A stretch of DNA of 64,000 nt from Rhodohalobacter sp. 614A (GCF_021462415.1 NZ_JAKEDS010000001.1:592273-656272); one strand, 5' to 3'; positions 17,964-28,559 are shown, numbered from the stretch's first letter. The notes: generated by a model not told the origin, from the letters alone. A program made the numbers and translations.

Positions 17964-20900
17964 ATGGCCAATCCGCAGAAACATACACTCCTGAAAGATT
18001 ACAAGGTGTCTAAAACCCTTGTTCGTACGGATCATTACGAGATTTTTTCAGGCAAACGAGTTTCAGATGAAAAGGAGGTCATCCTGAAGCAATCTGTACT
18101 CCAGAATGGAGACCTTTCCGGGGTATCGAAATTAGGCCATGAGTACGAGATTATGAGAGATCTTGATCACTCCGGAATCCCCAAAGTGTATGACTTTTTG
18201 TTTGATGGAAATACGGCAATACTTGTTGAGGAATATATTGACGGCAGAGACCTGAAAAGTTTAACGTTCAAATCGAAATTGGGGTACAGCAAAGTACTGA
18301 ACCTTGCCATTGATCTCGCAGGAATTCTCGATTATTTACATGAACATTCTGTCATTCATAAAGATCTTTCTCCGGGAAATATTATCCTTTCCGAAGACGG
18401 CTGTATAAAACTGCTGGATTTTGGCATTTCCTCCAATCTCTACTCTGAGGCCAATGAGATGCTGAATGTAGACAAAATTGAAGGCACTCTGAATTATATC
18501 TCTCCCGAACAAACCAGCCGAACTGTTTATACCGTCACGCACAGTTGCGATTTCTACTCCTTTGGAATCTTGCTCTACGAATTACTTGCGGGCAAACTTC
18601 CCTTCGACTCCATTGACCCGCTTGAGGTGATCCATTTCCATCTGTCCCGAAAACCTCTGCCTTTATCTACCATTTTACCCGATTTACCGAGCGGACTTGA
18701 ACAAGTGGTTTTTAAGCTTTTGGAGAAAAACCCGGATGACCGGTATCACAGCGCAGCTGGAATCAAAACAGATTTGGAACTGATTAAAAAACACCATGAA
18801 TCAGGCAAACCTCTAACGGATTTCAAAGCAGGTTTAAATGATATCACGGTTAAGTACAAACAGACCCAAAAACTGTATGGGCGCGAAAATGAAATTGAAG
18901 AACTAACAGGCTATTACGATAACCTTGACAAGGTAAAATCGATGATGGCGATGGTTTCCGGTTATTCGGGCGTTGGAAAATCAGCCCTGATCAGACAGGC
19001 AAAAATTCCAATTATTCAGAATCATGGCACATTCATCAGCGGCAAATTCGACCAGCTCAAAAAAGACATTCCGTATTACGCTTTTATTGAAGCTATCAAA
19101 GAGTTTATCAAGAACCTGTTGTCGGAGCCGGAAGATAAAATTGAAGCCTGGAAACACCGCATCATTTCTGTTTTGGGAGAAAATGCCGGATTGATTACCG
19201 AAGTCATTCCCCAACTATCACTTATAATCGGCGATCAACCGGCGGTGGCAAAATTACAACCGGCCGAACAGGAAGCGCGATTCAATATGGTGCTTCTCGA
19301 TTTTATCTACTCATTCAGCACTTCAAAAAGTCCGCTGGTGATTTTTTTAGATGACCTCCAATGGTCCGACTGGTCATCGTTGAATCTGATGAAACGAATT
19401 CTTGAAAATCCCAGGGAAGACAGCATCATGCTGATCGGCGCATATCGGGATAATGAAATACACCAAGGCCACCCGTTGATGATTACGTTAAAACAAATCA
19501 GCGAATCGAAAGATGTGGTTAAGCTTATTCATCTCGAGCCGTTAACGCTGGAAACTACCATTCGGATTACGGCCGATTCTTTCGGGATGTCTGTAGAAAT
19601 GGCTGAAGAACTTGGAACCCATGTGTTCAGCAAAACCAAAGGAAATCCGTTTTTTATACACAGTTTTCTGAAATCACTTTTTGACAAGAATCTTGTCCAA
19701 TATGATCCGGCAACCAACTGGACATGGAATCGGGAAGAAATTGAAGAGCTGGAATACACAGCCAACGTTATTGATTTAATGACCAAAGGGCTGACCGGGC
19801 TTCCAAAATTCACCCAGAAAGTATTGCAATATGCAGCTGTTTTGGGAAATACATTCAGTTTAGCTGATCTCTCTGATATCATTGAAAAAAGTGAATCGGA
19901 GGTTTACGCTGCCCTCAAGCCGGCCATTAAAGAAGGATACATCCGTTCGATAGATCTGAATTACCGAACACTGGCATTGCGATCTTTTCATGAAAAAGCC
20001 GAAACTCTTCCAAATGAAATTGTACAATTTTCCTTCAGCCACGATAAGGTTCAACAGGCTGCATACAATTTAATTTCAGAGATAGAAAGGCCGTTTGTCC
20101 ATCTTAAAACCGGTCGGCAACTCTTGCAAAACCGGGACGAGTCGCAGTTGCATGATGACATTTTTGAAGTGATGAACCACTTTGTTTTCAGTTCGGATTT
20201 GATTGAAGACAAAACGGAAAAGCTAAAAATCACAGAACTCTGCTTGATCGCCGGCAGAAAAACCAAAGATTCTAACTCGTACAGTCTTGGAGTGCGGTTT
20301 TTAACAATGGGCAAAGAGTTGCTCGGAAACAACAGCTGGGCTGATCATTACGAGCTGACATACAACATTTTAATAGAGTTGGGAGAGTGCGAATATTTAA
20401 ATGACAATCCCACGGAGGCCGAAAAATACTTCGAAGAGTTACTGGATTATTCAAAAACCAGGTTCGAAAAATTAAAAGTCTATTACATCCATTCATCACT
20501 CTATTTGAAAATTGGAAATTCTTCAAAATCTCTTCGCCTGGGGCTTGAAGCTGCAAAATTATATAACATTCGCTTTCCGAAAAATAAGAAAGCCATCCAG
20601 GCGGCAACGGCTGTACAACTGGCAAAATATCTGTTCCTGTTTTCGACCAAATACAGGCGGCCCGAAAGTCTGTTCCATTTAAAAGATTGTACGGATGAGG
20701 AACTGATTGTCCTCAATAAATTCCTTATCGATTTATCGACAAGTGCTTACCAGCAGGATCAAAATTTGATGATGCTCGTAATCTTTAAGATCATCGACCA
20801 GTACATTGAGCATGGATTTACGGATGCCAGTTGCTGGGGATTTTCAGGCTTCTCGGTTGTGGTTTTGTCGGCATTAAAAATGCAAAAAAGAGGGTTTAAC

Positions 20901-23360
20901 ATTTGGGATATCACCCTTAAGCTGCACCAGCGAACAAAATCACCACTTATTAAATGGCGATTGAGTTATACCGTCCTGTGCTTTTATCACCACTGGCGTC
21001 ATCCCATTCGGGATGCATACGATAAAATGCTGGACCTCATAAAAGCGTGTGTGCTGAACGGGGATCAAATTTTTACAAGCTATTCTGTAGCACTTTATCT
21101 GAGGGCAAGAATTAATGCGGGTGAAAACCTGAATGAGATATTGGAAAGTTCTGACGACCACATCGCCCTGACCAAAAATTCAAAGGGTGGCTTCGATTTT
21201 TTTGAATGCTTCTATCAAATGGCAAAAGCATTAAACGGCCAAACCTCTCAGGATAGTTGGGACGATGATTCGTTTAATGGGTCAGAAACTCAAAAAAGAC
21301 TGGAAAAAGAAGGAAACAGAACAAAACTCGGTTTTTTCCATTCGGCCAAATGCAACTATTTGTATCTGAACGAAAACTACCGCGAAGCTCTGAAAGAGAG
21401 CGAAGTAGTCCTGAAATATGTAGATAATTTCGTTGGCGATGAACAGGAATTCTCCTATGCTTTTTATACTTCTCTTTCGATTTCTTCCTGCTACAAAAGT
21501 TTGAATGAAGGTGATAAGAGGAAATACCTAAAGGTGTTTAAGAGTCACCTGAAAGACATGAAAATGTGGGCCGAAGGGTGCCCTGAAAACTTTAGCCAGC
21601 ATTATCATTTAATGAAGGCTGAACTCTTCTCAATCCAGAACAAGTTTGAACAAGCCCTGCAATCGTATGAAAAAACGATACAACTGGCCGGTGAAAATCG
21701 CTTCAGGCATATCGAAGGCATTGCAAATGAAAGAGCAGCAACGTTTTGTCTGGATGCCGGCCTTGAAAACCAAAGTCGTTTTTATGTTGAAGCGGCCTGG
21801 AATGCTTATCAACGTTGGGGGGCACATACAAAATGCAAAAAGCTGGAAAAAATGTATCCGGACTTTTTGCGGGATAAAGCCGTACAAGAAAACCCCGGAA
21901 AAAGCGGGGAGTCAACCACATCTACTTCCAGTACATCTGAACTGGACCTGGCAAGTGTTCTGAAAGCCTCTCAAAGTATTTCCAGCCAGGTAAAATATGA
22001 TGACCTGCTGAATAACCTAATGCACATCACCATTGAAAACGCAGGCGCTGAAAGAGGGTGCCTGGTACTCGAGAGAGACCATCAGCTCTGTATAGAAGCC
22101 ATTGGCATTTCGGGTTCAGACATCATTGAGATTTATCCCTCAATACCCCTCAGCGAAATGAAAATTATGCCCGAATCCATTTTAAATTATTGCTGGAGAA
22201 CGGAAGAATCTGTAGTACTTGATAATGCTCAAACGGAGGAGCAATTTGGTTCTGATCCCTATTTCCGGGAAAACGAAGTTCTTTCGGTAATGTGTTTGCC
22301 CATTACAGCGGTTGGGAAAAGTATCGGCTTGCTGTATCTCGAAAATAGCCTGATCAAAGGAGTGTTTAACAAAAACAGGATTGAACTCATGCAAATGCTT
22401 TCCGGCCAGATAGGTATCTCTATCGAAAATGCCGAACTCTACAGCGATATGGAAATGCGGGTTGAACAGCGGACAGAAGAGTTGAAGAAAAAGAACAAGC
22501 AGATTGAAGAACAAAATGATACGCTGAAAGAAACCTTAGAAAAATTAAAGGCTACGCAAAACCAGCTGATCCATTCTGAGAAAATGGCTTCGCTTGGAGA
22601 ACTCACGGCGGGCATCGCGCATGAAATCAAGAATCCGCTCAATTTTGTAACCAACTTTTCGGAACTGAGCAGGGAGCTTCTTGAGGAAATGAAAGAAGAG
22701 TTAGAGCAGGGAAATCCTGACGAGGCGATGCAGATTACTGAAGAGATTTTGAGCAGCCTCACGAAAATTAATGAACATGGAAAACGGGCCGACAGCATTG
22801 TAAAATCGATGCTGCAACACTCCCGAAAAGGCAGCGGAAAGATGGCTAAAAACGATCTCAACGCCATCATTAAAGAGTATGTAAACCTGGCCTTTCATGG
22901 AATGCGTGCGGGTTCTGAACCAATTAATGTTGATATCGATCTGGATCTGGATGATTCGATTGGGGAAATAAAGTTGATCGCAGAAGATTTCAGCCGGGTA
23001 ATTTTGAATCTTTGCAATAATGCGTTTGACGCCATGCGAGAGAAGCTATCCGGAAATCATGATCAAAATTATAGGCCAAAACTCTCGATAAAAACATTTC
23101 AAAAAAACTCCAATATCTTCATCGAAATTCAGGACAACGGCCTTGGAATTCCAGACGATATCAAAGACAAAATCCTGCAGCCTTTTTTTACCACAAAGAA
23201 AGGAACCGCTGGTACCGGGCTTGGACTTTCCATTACCAATGACATCATCAAAGCTCATGGAGGTGTATTGGAAATTGAGACCCAACAAAATGAATTCACA
23301 CGATTTACCATTCAATTAAACCTTAAAACAAACACGTATGAAGTTTCTAGTAGTAGATGA
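17964..23360 (+). CDS. trifunctional Ser/Thr kinase / AAA ATPase / GAF / sensor histidine kinase
   Basis: At 1798 residues this is the largest gene of the window. Domain order: a Hanks-type protein kinase (about 10-285; VIHKDLSPGN catalytic loop, LLDFGISS, GTLNYISPEQ), an AAA/NACHT-like ATPase (Walker A GYSGVGKSAL near 335; Walker B FLDDLQWSD near 461), a long helical TPR-like region (about 750-1310), a GAF domain (about 1340-1490), a coiled coil, HisKA with His1553 (GIAHEIKNPLNF) and an HATPase (NNAFDAM, DNGLGIP, GTGLGLSI). No signal peptide or membrane segment is seen, so it is cytosolic. The same architecture is known from cyanobacteria and myxobacteria. It overlaps the following receiver gene by 23 bases and sits in one operon with an oxygenase and a methyltransferase. 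Confidence 0.93.
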   Translation: MANPQKHTLLKDYKVSKTLVRTDHYEIFSGKRVSDEKEVILKQSVLQNGDLSGVSKLGHEYEIMRDLDHSGIPKVYDFLFDGNTAILVEEYIDGRDLKSLTFKSKLGYSKVLNLAIDLAGILDYLHEHSVIHKDLSPGNIILSEDGCIKLLDFGISSNLYSEANEMLNVDKIEGTLNYISPEQTSRTVYTVTHSCDFYSFGILLYELLAGKLPFDSIDPLEVIHFHLSRKPLPLSTILPDLPSGLEQVVFKLLEKNPDDRYHSAAGIKTDLELIKKHHESGKPLTDFKAGLNDITVKYKQTQKLYGRENEIEELTGYYDNLDKVKSMMAMVSGYSGVGKSALIRQAKIPIIQNHGTFISGKFDQLKKDIPYYAFIEAIKEFIKNLLSEPEDKIEAWKHRIISVLGENAGLITEVIPQLSLIIGDQPAVAKLQPAEQEARFNMVLLDFIYSFSTSKSPLVIFLDDLQWSDWSSLNLMKRILENPREDSIMLIGAYRDNEIHQGHPLMITLKQISESKDVVKLIHLEPLTLETTIRITADSFGMSVEMAEELGTHVFSKTKGNPFFIHSFLKSLFDKNLVQYDPATNWTWNREEIEELEYTANVIDLMTKGLTGLPKFTQKVLQYAAVLGNTFSLADLSDIIEKSESEVYAALKPAIKEGYIRSIDLNYRTLALRSFHEKAETLPNEIVQFSFSHDKVQQAAYNLISEIERPFVHLKTGRQLLQNRDESQLHDDIFEVMNHFVFSSDLIEDKTEKLKITELCLIAGRKTKDSNSYSLGVRFLTMGKELLGNNSWADHYELTYNILIELGECEYLNDNPTEAEKYFEELLDYSKTRFEKLKVYYIHSSLYLKIGNSSKSLRLGLEAAKLYNIRFPKNKKAIQAATAVQLAKYLFLFSTKYRRPESLFHLKDCTDEELIVLNKFLIDLSTSAYQQDQNLMMLVIFKIIDQYIEHGFTDASCWGFSGFSVVVLSALKMQKRGFNIWDITLKLHQRTKSPLIKWRLSYTVLCFYHHWRHPIRDAYDKMLDLIKACVLNGDQIFTSYSVALYLRARINAGENLNEILESSDDHIALTKNSKGGFDFFECFYQMAKALNGQTSQDSWDDDSFNGSETQKRLEKEGNRTKLGFFHSAKCNYLYLNENYREALKESEVVLKYVDNFVGDEQEFSYAFYTSLSISSCYKSLNEGDKRKYLKVFKSHLKDMKMWAEGCPENFSQHYHLMKAELFSIQNKFEQALQSYEKTIQLAGENRFRHIEGIANERAATFCLDAGLENQSRFYVEAAWNAYQRWGAHTKCKKLEKMYPDFLRDKAVQENPGKSGESTTSTSSTSELDLASVLKASQSISSQVKYDDLLNNLMHITIENAGAERGCLVLERDHQLCIEAIGISGSDIIEIYPSIPLSEMKIMPESILNYCWRTEESVVLDNAQTEEQFGSDPYFRENEVLSVMCLPITAVGKSIGLLYLENSLIKGVFNKNRIELMQMLSGQIGISIENAELYSDMEMRVEQRTEELKKKNKQIEEQNDTLKETLEKLKATQNQLIHSEKMASLGELTAGIAHEIKNPLNFVTNFSELSRELLEEMKEELEQGNPDEAMQITEEILSSLTKINEHGKRADSIVKSMLQHSRKGSGKMAKNDLNAIIKEYVNLAFHGMRAGSEPINVDIDLDLDDSIGEIKLIAEDFSRVILNLCNNAFDAMREKLSGNHDQNYRPKLSIKTFQKNSNIFIEIQDNGLGIPDDIKDKILQPFFTTKKGTAGTGLGLSITNDIIKAHGGVLEIETQQNEFTRFTIQLNLKTNTYEVSSSR

Positions 23361-23718
23361 CGAACAAGATGTAGAAATACTTTTTCGACAGCGATTCAGA
23401 AAAGAAGTTCGGCAGGGTCTTCTGGAACTTGAGTTTGCATTTTCCGGTCAGCAAGCCCTGAATATTTTACAGAGCAAGGAGCCACCGGATGTAGTCTATA
23501 TATTTTCGGATATCAATATGCCGGGAATGTCGGGCCTGGAACTTCTGGAAAAAGTCAAAACCCGATTTCCGCAGATCCAGGTCAGTATGATTTCGGCATA
23601 TGGTGATAATGAAAACTATAAAAAGGCGATTAATTCCGGAGCCAAAGAATTTTTCACCAAACCGATTGATTTTGGATCATTGAAGCAGGAAGTAAATCAA
23701 ATACTGGAAGAAGGGTAA
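23338..23718 (+). CDS. stand-alone response regulator receiver
   Basis: A single receiver domain of 126 residues with no output domain. Asp7 and Asp8 form the acidic pocket, Asp58 (FSDINMPGMSG) is the phospho-acceptor, Ser in MISAYGD and Lys in FFTKPID complete the active site. The start lies 23 bases inside the kinase gene, in another frame, which suggests translational coupling and a fixed kinase-receiver ratio. It is roughly four-fifths identical by eye to the receiver at 27892 and similar to the one at 30467. Such CheY/Spo0F-like proteins pass phosphate on or bind a target. Confidence 0.93.
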   Translation: MKFLVVDDEQDVEILFRQRFRKEVRQGLLELEFAFSGQQALNILQSKEPPDVVYIFSDINMPGMSGLELLEKVKTRFPQIQVSMISAYGDNENYKKAINSGAKEFFTKPIDFGSLKQEVNQILEEG

Positions 23719-23886
23719 AACAAGCTTGTAAAAAGAATTCATTAATATTTGAATTGACAAATCGCCTGGAAATTGAGAAATACATCCAGATGAATATGCA
23801 TGAACCCGGCTGTTAATTCCATTCACTTTTTAAACAGGGCAATCTATGATGACTCAGAATAAATACTTTAAATATGGAGAGATGGT

Positions 23887-26800
23887 ATGCTGAAGAACAA
23901 TCAAATACTACCTTTACACACACTATTGTCAGGATTTGTTCTCGCCATATTTTTTTTGATTCAACCCTCGCCTGTCCTTGCCCAAAGTGAAGACGCGCCA
24001 ACTTCGCTGCTTTCCACAGAAGCTCCCACACTTCGCTTTGAACATCTGAAAGTCGGCGATGGTCTTGCGCAAGGAAGTGCCAACACCATTACGCAAGACA
24101 GCCGGGGATATATTTGGATTACCACACAAAGCGGCCTTCACCGATACGATGGCTACGAATTTAAAGTCTACAATTACACCGCCTTTGATTCCACTTCACT
24201 ATCTGAAGGATGGGTATGGGCGGTCGAAGAATCCGATAACGGAGATCTTTGGGTCACAACAAATTCCGGCGGGCTCAATCGGATGGACAGGGCTACCGGA
24301 ACTTTCAAACATTACGTGCACGATCCTGATGATTCAACAAGTATTTCAAGCGACTGGACCCAGTTTATTCATGAAGATAGTAATGGAGATTTATGGGTAA
24401 CCACGCAAAGAGACGGACTGAACCGCATGCGTTCTGGTAATGACGGACATTTTGAGAAATTCCGGCACGATCACGATGATTCTTCAACAGTATCGAGTGA
24501 TGTTCTAACAAGTATTGAAGAAGATTCCGAAGGAAATATCTGGATAGGAAGTGCAAATGGTTTAAATCGAATCAATCCTGAAACGGATGAAATTACCCGG
24601 TTTCTTTTCGAACCAGATGCGCCGGAACGCTACGGCACTCCTTATAATATAAATGACATCTATCACTCTCCGAATGAACCCGGAATCCACTGGCTCACTA
24701 CCGGAAACGGATTGGTTCGGTTAAACAGCATAACGGGAGAGTCCGAACGCTTTCTTATTGAACCCAACAATGGTGATGATATAAATCCTCAAAATTTCAT
24801 TCATGAAATTGTTCCGGACCCAAATCTGGATGGAGTTTTTTGGGTGGCCGGTCCGGGTACAGGCGTTGCCCGGTTTGATGTTCGTACTGAAGAATTCACG
24901 AAATACCGCCACGATCCGAGAGACCCCAACAGCCTTGCAGAAGATTATGCCCAATCCATTTTTGCTGATCGATCCGGTACCATTTGGGTTGGCTATGTCT
25001 CTGAAGGAATCAGCTCTTTCAACCCCGGGGCTGTAAATTTCTCTCATCTCCGCCACAATCCTGACGATCCCCAAAGCCTTTCGCCGGGTATCGTTTGGGG
25101 CATTTACGAAGACAGCTTTGGAACCCTTTGGGTTTCTACCGATGAAGGGCCGAATACTCGCTATTTAACCCAGTATAACCCCGCTGATGGAATTTTTAAA
25201 TATCATCAATTCGATGCTAATAACGACAATACGCTTCTTCCCGGACTGAACTGGAAATTTACTGAAGATGAGGCGGGTGGCTTTTGGATTGCGGGGAATG
25301 TCGGGTTAAGCCGTTTAGACAGAGCTACAGGTCGGGTCACCAGATTCCGGCAGGAGGATGGACGCAGCAATAATATCTTTGATTTGCAACCCACCCAAAG
25401 TAACGGCAGGCAGTTGTGGGTTGGAAATGTTGGCGGTTTGGATCTTTTTGATACCGAAACAGAAGTTTTTACTAAAATAAATATTGCCCCGGAAGGCCAT
25501 GAAAATGAACCGGTTGTAATTGATATCTATGAAGATTCTGAAAACCAGATTTTATGGCTTGGTACGGCTTCAGGCCTTGTCCGATATGACATGCTGGCAA
25601 AGACATCCGAAGCGTTCTCATACAATCCATCCGACACAACGACCATCAGCGATAATGTAGTTTTCGGGATTATTCCGGATTCCGATCCCAGTATTTTATG
25701 GCTGGCCACTCAGAGTTCCGGCCTCAACCGGTTCGATACCAAAACAAATATTGCCACACATTTTACAAAAGCAGATGGACTGGCAGACGATCATATCTAC
25801 GGTTTGCTTAAAGATGAAAACGGAACTCTTTGGATGAGTTCAAATGGCGGAATCACCAATTTTGACCCGGAAACTTATACCATTCGAAACTACGGTCTTG
25901 ATGACGGTTTGATTGCTCTCGAATACAATCAAAATGCCTATTTCAAAAACTCAAAAGGTGTTCTCTATTTTGGAAGCTCGAAGGGTGTAACGGCATTTGA
26001 ACCGGAACAACTCAAGATCAACGAAACTCCTCCGCAAGTTACAATATCAGATTTCAGGCTTTTTAATCGCTCACTGCCTGTAGGCCCTGATTCCCCGCTA
26101 AAGCAAGACCTTTCAGAGACAGACTTAATTACCCTAAAACATAATCAAAACGAAATTACCATCGATTATGTAGCCCTGCATTTTGCCAACTCCAACAGAA
26201 ACCGTTATCAATATCAACTGGAAGGATTTGATGAAGACTGGGTGGATGCCGGCACTCAGCGGTCGGCCACGTATACCAACCTCTCTCCGGGCGATTATAC
26301 TTTTCGCGTTCAAGCCTCCAATTCCGATGGCATCTGGAATGAAGACGGAACCACCCTCAACCTGTCTATACTTCCGCCGTGGTATCGAACCTGGTGGGCT
26401 TATGGACTTTTTGCCTGCATGTTCGGCTTCGTGGTTTTTGGAGTAGACCGGGCGCAACGTAAACGTTTGAGTAAAAAAGAAAGCGAACGTGCAGCCCTGC
26501 GCGAAGCGGAACTTCGTGCCGAGGCCGAAAACAAACGCCGGGCCGATACGGAGCAGCTCAGTAAAATCGGGCAAACAATTACATCTACCCTTTCTGTCGA
26601 TGAAATTATTGAAACCGTTTACGAAAATGTAAATGCATTGATGGATGCCGCAATCTTTGGAGTTGGCATCTACAATAAACCCAAAAACCGGCTCGACTTC
26701 CCCGCCACAAAAGAAAAGGGTAAAATGCTTCCCGCTTATTCTTACAAGTTGGATGAGGATTCGCGCCTTGCGGTTTGGTGTTTTAAAAACAAGAAAGAAA

Positions 26801-27879
26801 TCATTATTGGAGACTTTGCCAACGAGTACACGAAATATGTGGAGGAATACAAACAACCCGTGGAAGGAGATTTTTCCGATTCGGTTATTTATCTGCCACT
26901 TATCCACCAGGGACAAGTGATTGGAGTCATCACCACGCAAAGTTTCAAGAAAAATGCATATACCGAATATCACATAAACCTCCTTCGAAACCTGGCTACC
27001 TATGCTGCTATCGCTTTGGATAACGCTTCAGCCTACCGGCAGTTAAATGCCACATTAAGCGAACTGAAAACAACACAAAACCAGCTTGTTCAACAGGAAA
27101 AACTGGCGTCACTCGGGCAACTTACTGCCGGGATTGCGCACGAGATCAAAAATCCGTTAAACTTCGTGAATAACTTCTCGGACCTGAGTCTTGAATTGGT
27201 AGAAGAAGCAAGAGACGAAGTAAAGGAAAATCTGACGGATGACACTCAAGAGCTGACAGCCATTTTAGACGACCTCGAAATCAATCTCCGGAAAATCTTT
27301 GAACATGGTACCCGGGCCGATAGTATTGTTAAATCCATGCTCCTGCATTCGCGGGGCGGAAGCGGCGAGATGGCAAGTACGGACCTGAACGCGTTGATAA
27401 AAGAATATGCGAACCTTGCATTTCACGGGATGCGGGCGAGTAAGGAGCCTATCAATGTAGATATTGAACTTGATCTGGGTGAAAATCTAGGAAATGTAAA
27501 TTTAATCGCTGAAGATTTTAGCCGCGTCATTCTGAATCTCTGTAACAATGCCTTTGATGCAATGAGAGAAAAACTGGCCGCCGACAGCCTGCATTCTTCA
27601 GATAAACTTAAGGATAATTACGAGCCTAAATTATCTGTTCGTACACGGAAAAAGGATACAGATATCATCATCGAAATTGAAGACAACGGTCCCGGAATCC
27701 CGGATGAAATCAAAGACAAAATCCTGCAGCCCTTTTTTACTACCAAAAAAGGAACGGCCGGTACCGGTCTTGGGCTTTCCATCACGCATGATGTGATAAA
27801 AGCCCACGGCGGAGTTTTGGATGTGGAGTCGAAAGAAAATGAATTTACACGATTCGTTATTCACCTAAATAAATCATAA
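23887..27879 (+). CDS. propeller / Y_Y_Y / GAF sensor histidine kinase
   Basis: The 1330-residue protein starts with a signal peptide (SGFVLAIFFLIQPSPVLAQ). Residues about 45-720 are Reg_prop beta-propeller blades (GYIWITTQSGLHRYDGYEF, LWVTTNSGGLNRMD and similar). A Y_Y_Y domain (YQYQLEGFDEDW, about 773), a membrane helix (about 836-856), a coiled coil, a GAF domain (about 895-1050), HisKA with His1085 and an HATPase follow. Compared with the kinase at 9822 it has an added GAF domain, so it can combine an outside and an inside signal. The propeller and Y_Y_Y sensors of Bacteroides hybrid systems bind oligosaccharides; this ligand is unknown. A receiver gene follows 12 bases downstream. Confidence 0.93.
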   Translation: MLKNNQILPLHTLLSGFVLAIFFLIQPSPVLAQSEDAPTSLLSTEAPTLRFEHLKVGDGLAQGSANTITQDSRGYIWITTQSGLHRYDGYEFKVYNYTAFDSTSLSEGWVWAVEESDNGDLWVTTNSGGLNRMDRATGTFKHYVHDPDDSTSISSDWTQFIHEDSNGDLWVTTQRDGLNRMRSGNDGHFEKFRHDHDDSSTVSSDVLTSIEEDSEGNIWIGSANGLNRINPETDEITRFLFEPDAPERYGTPYNINDIYHSPNEPGIHWLTTGNGLVRLNSITGESERFLIEPNNGDDINPQNFIHEIVPDPNLDGVFWVAGPGTGVARFDVRTEEFTKYRHDPRDPNSLAEDYAQSIFADRSGTIWVGYVSEGISSFNPGAVNFSHLRHNPDDPQSLSPGIVWGIYEDSFGTLWVSTDEGPNTRYLTQYNPADGIFKYHQFDANNDNTLLPGLNWKFTEDEAGGFWIAGNVGLSRLDRATGRVTRFRQEDGRSNNIFDLQPTQSNGRQLWVGNVGGLDLFDTETEVFTKINIAPEGHENEPVVIDIYEDSENQILWLGTASGLVRYDMLAKTSEAFSYNPSDTTTISDNVVFGIIPDSDPSILWLATQSSGLNRFDTKTNIATHFTKADGLADDHIYGLLKDENGTLWMSSNGGITNFDPETYTIRNYGLDDGLIALEYNQNAYFKNSKGVLYFGSSKGVTAFEPEQLKINETPPQVTISDFRLFNRSLPVGPDSPLKQDLSETDLITLKHNQNEITIDYVALHFANSNRNRYQYQLEGFDEDWVDAGTQRSATYTNLSPGDYTFRVQASNSDGIWNEDGTTLNLSILPPWYRTWWAYGLFACMFGFVVFGVDRAQRKRLSKKESERAALREAELRAEAENKRRADTEQLSKIGQTITSTLSVDEIIETVYENVNALMDAAIFGVGIYNKPKNRLDFPATKEKGKMLPAYSYKLDEDSRLAVWCFKNKKEIIIGDFANEYTKYVEEYKQPVEGDFSDSVIYLPLIHQGQVIGVITTQSFKKNAYTEYHINLLRNLATYAAIALDNASAYRQLNATLSELKTTQNQLVQQEKLASLGQLTAGIAHEIKNPLNFVNNFSDLSLELVEEARDEVKENLTDDTQELTAILDDLEINLRKIFEHGTRADSIVKSMLLHSRGGSGEMASTDLNALIKEYANLAFHGMRASKEPINVDIELDLGENLGNVNLIAEDFSRVILNLCNNAFDAMREKLAADSLHSSDKLKDNYEPKLSVRTRKKDTDIIIEIEDNGPGIPDEIKDKILQPFFTTKKGTAGTGLGLSITHDVIKAHGGVLDVESKENEFTRFVIHLNKS

Positions 27880-27891
27880 ACACACACAGAT

Positions 27892-28278
27892 ATGAAATTT
27901 TTAGTTGTAGATGATGAACAAGATGTAGAAATACTTTTCCGGCAACGTTTTAGAAAAGAAATCCGGCAGGGACTTATTGAACTGGAATTTGCTTTTTCGG
28001 GGGAAGAAGCCTTAAACCGGGTACGAAGTACAAAACCGCCGGATGTAGTTTATATCTTTTCGGATATCAATATGCCGGGAATGTCGGGCCTTGACCTGCT
28101 GGATGAAGTAAAATCAGACTATCCTCATATTCATGTAAGTATGATTTCGGCATATGGTGACGATGAAAATTACAAAAAGGCAATCAACTCCGGCGCTAAA
28201 GAATTTTTTACCAAACCGATTGATTTTGATTCGCTGAAAAAAGAAGTGCATAAACTTCTGGAAGAAAAAGAAAATTGA
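27892..28278 (+). CDS. stand-alone response regulator receiver
   Basis: A 128-residue receiver with Asp7/Asp8, phospho-acceptor Asp58, the MISAYGD Ser and FFTKPID Lys. There is no output domain. It lies 12 bases after the propeller-GAF kinase and is clearly cotranscribed with it. Its first 23 residues are identical to those of the receiver at 23338, so the two arose by duplication. It is the probable phosphate acceptor of the preceding kinase, but similar cores mean cross-talk is possible. Confidence 0.93.
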   Translation: MKFLVVDDEQDVEILFRQRFRKEIRQGLIELEFAFSGEEALNRVRSTKPPDVVYIFSDINMPGMSGLDLLDEVKSDYPHIHVSMISAYGDDENYKKAINSGAKEFFTKPIDFDSLKKEVHKLLEEKEN

Positions 28279-28559
28279 CAACCTGCTTCAAAATATACAC
28301 TGACAATGCCCCTCTAAAGGGATAATCATGAATTTTAAAAAGCGATTCCCAAATTGATCAAAAATGTGTATTTACATTCATATTCGATTAGGCTGGTGCA
28401 TGTAATCGCTAAAACATTTGTATAGGGGTATCTATAAAATCGAAGACCATGGGACAGGTATTCCTGATGAAATTTGAGGCAAGATTATGTAATTGTTTTT
28501 ACCACCTTGGTACTATCATGAGAGTGACGTTCAATCAATTTTAATTTTAAAAGTTTCGA

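Noticed and set aside
26134-26973. 279-codon open frame on the minus strand
   Set aside because: It lies inside the propeller-GAF kinase, whose domains are unbroken.
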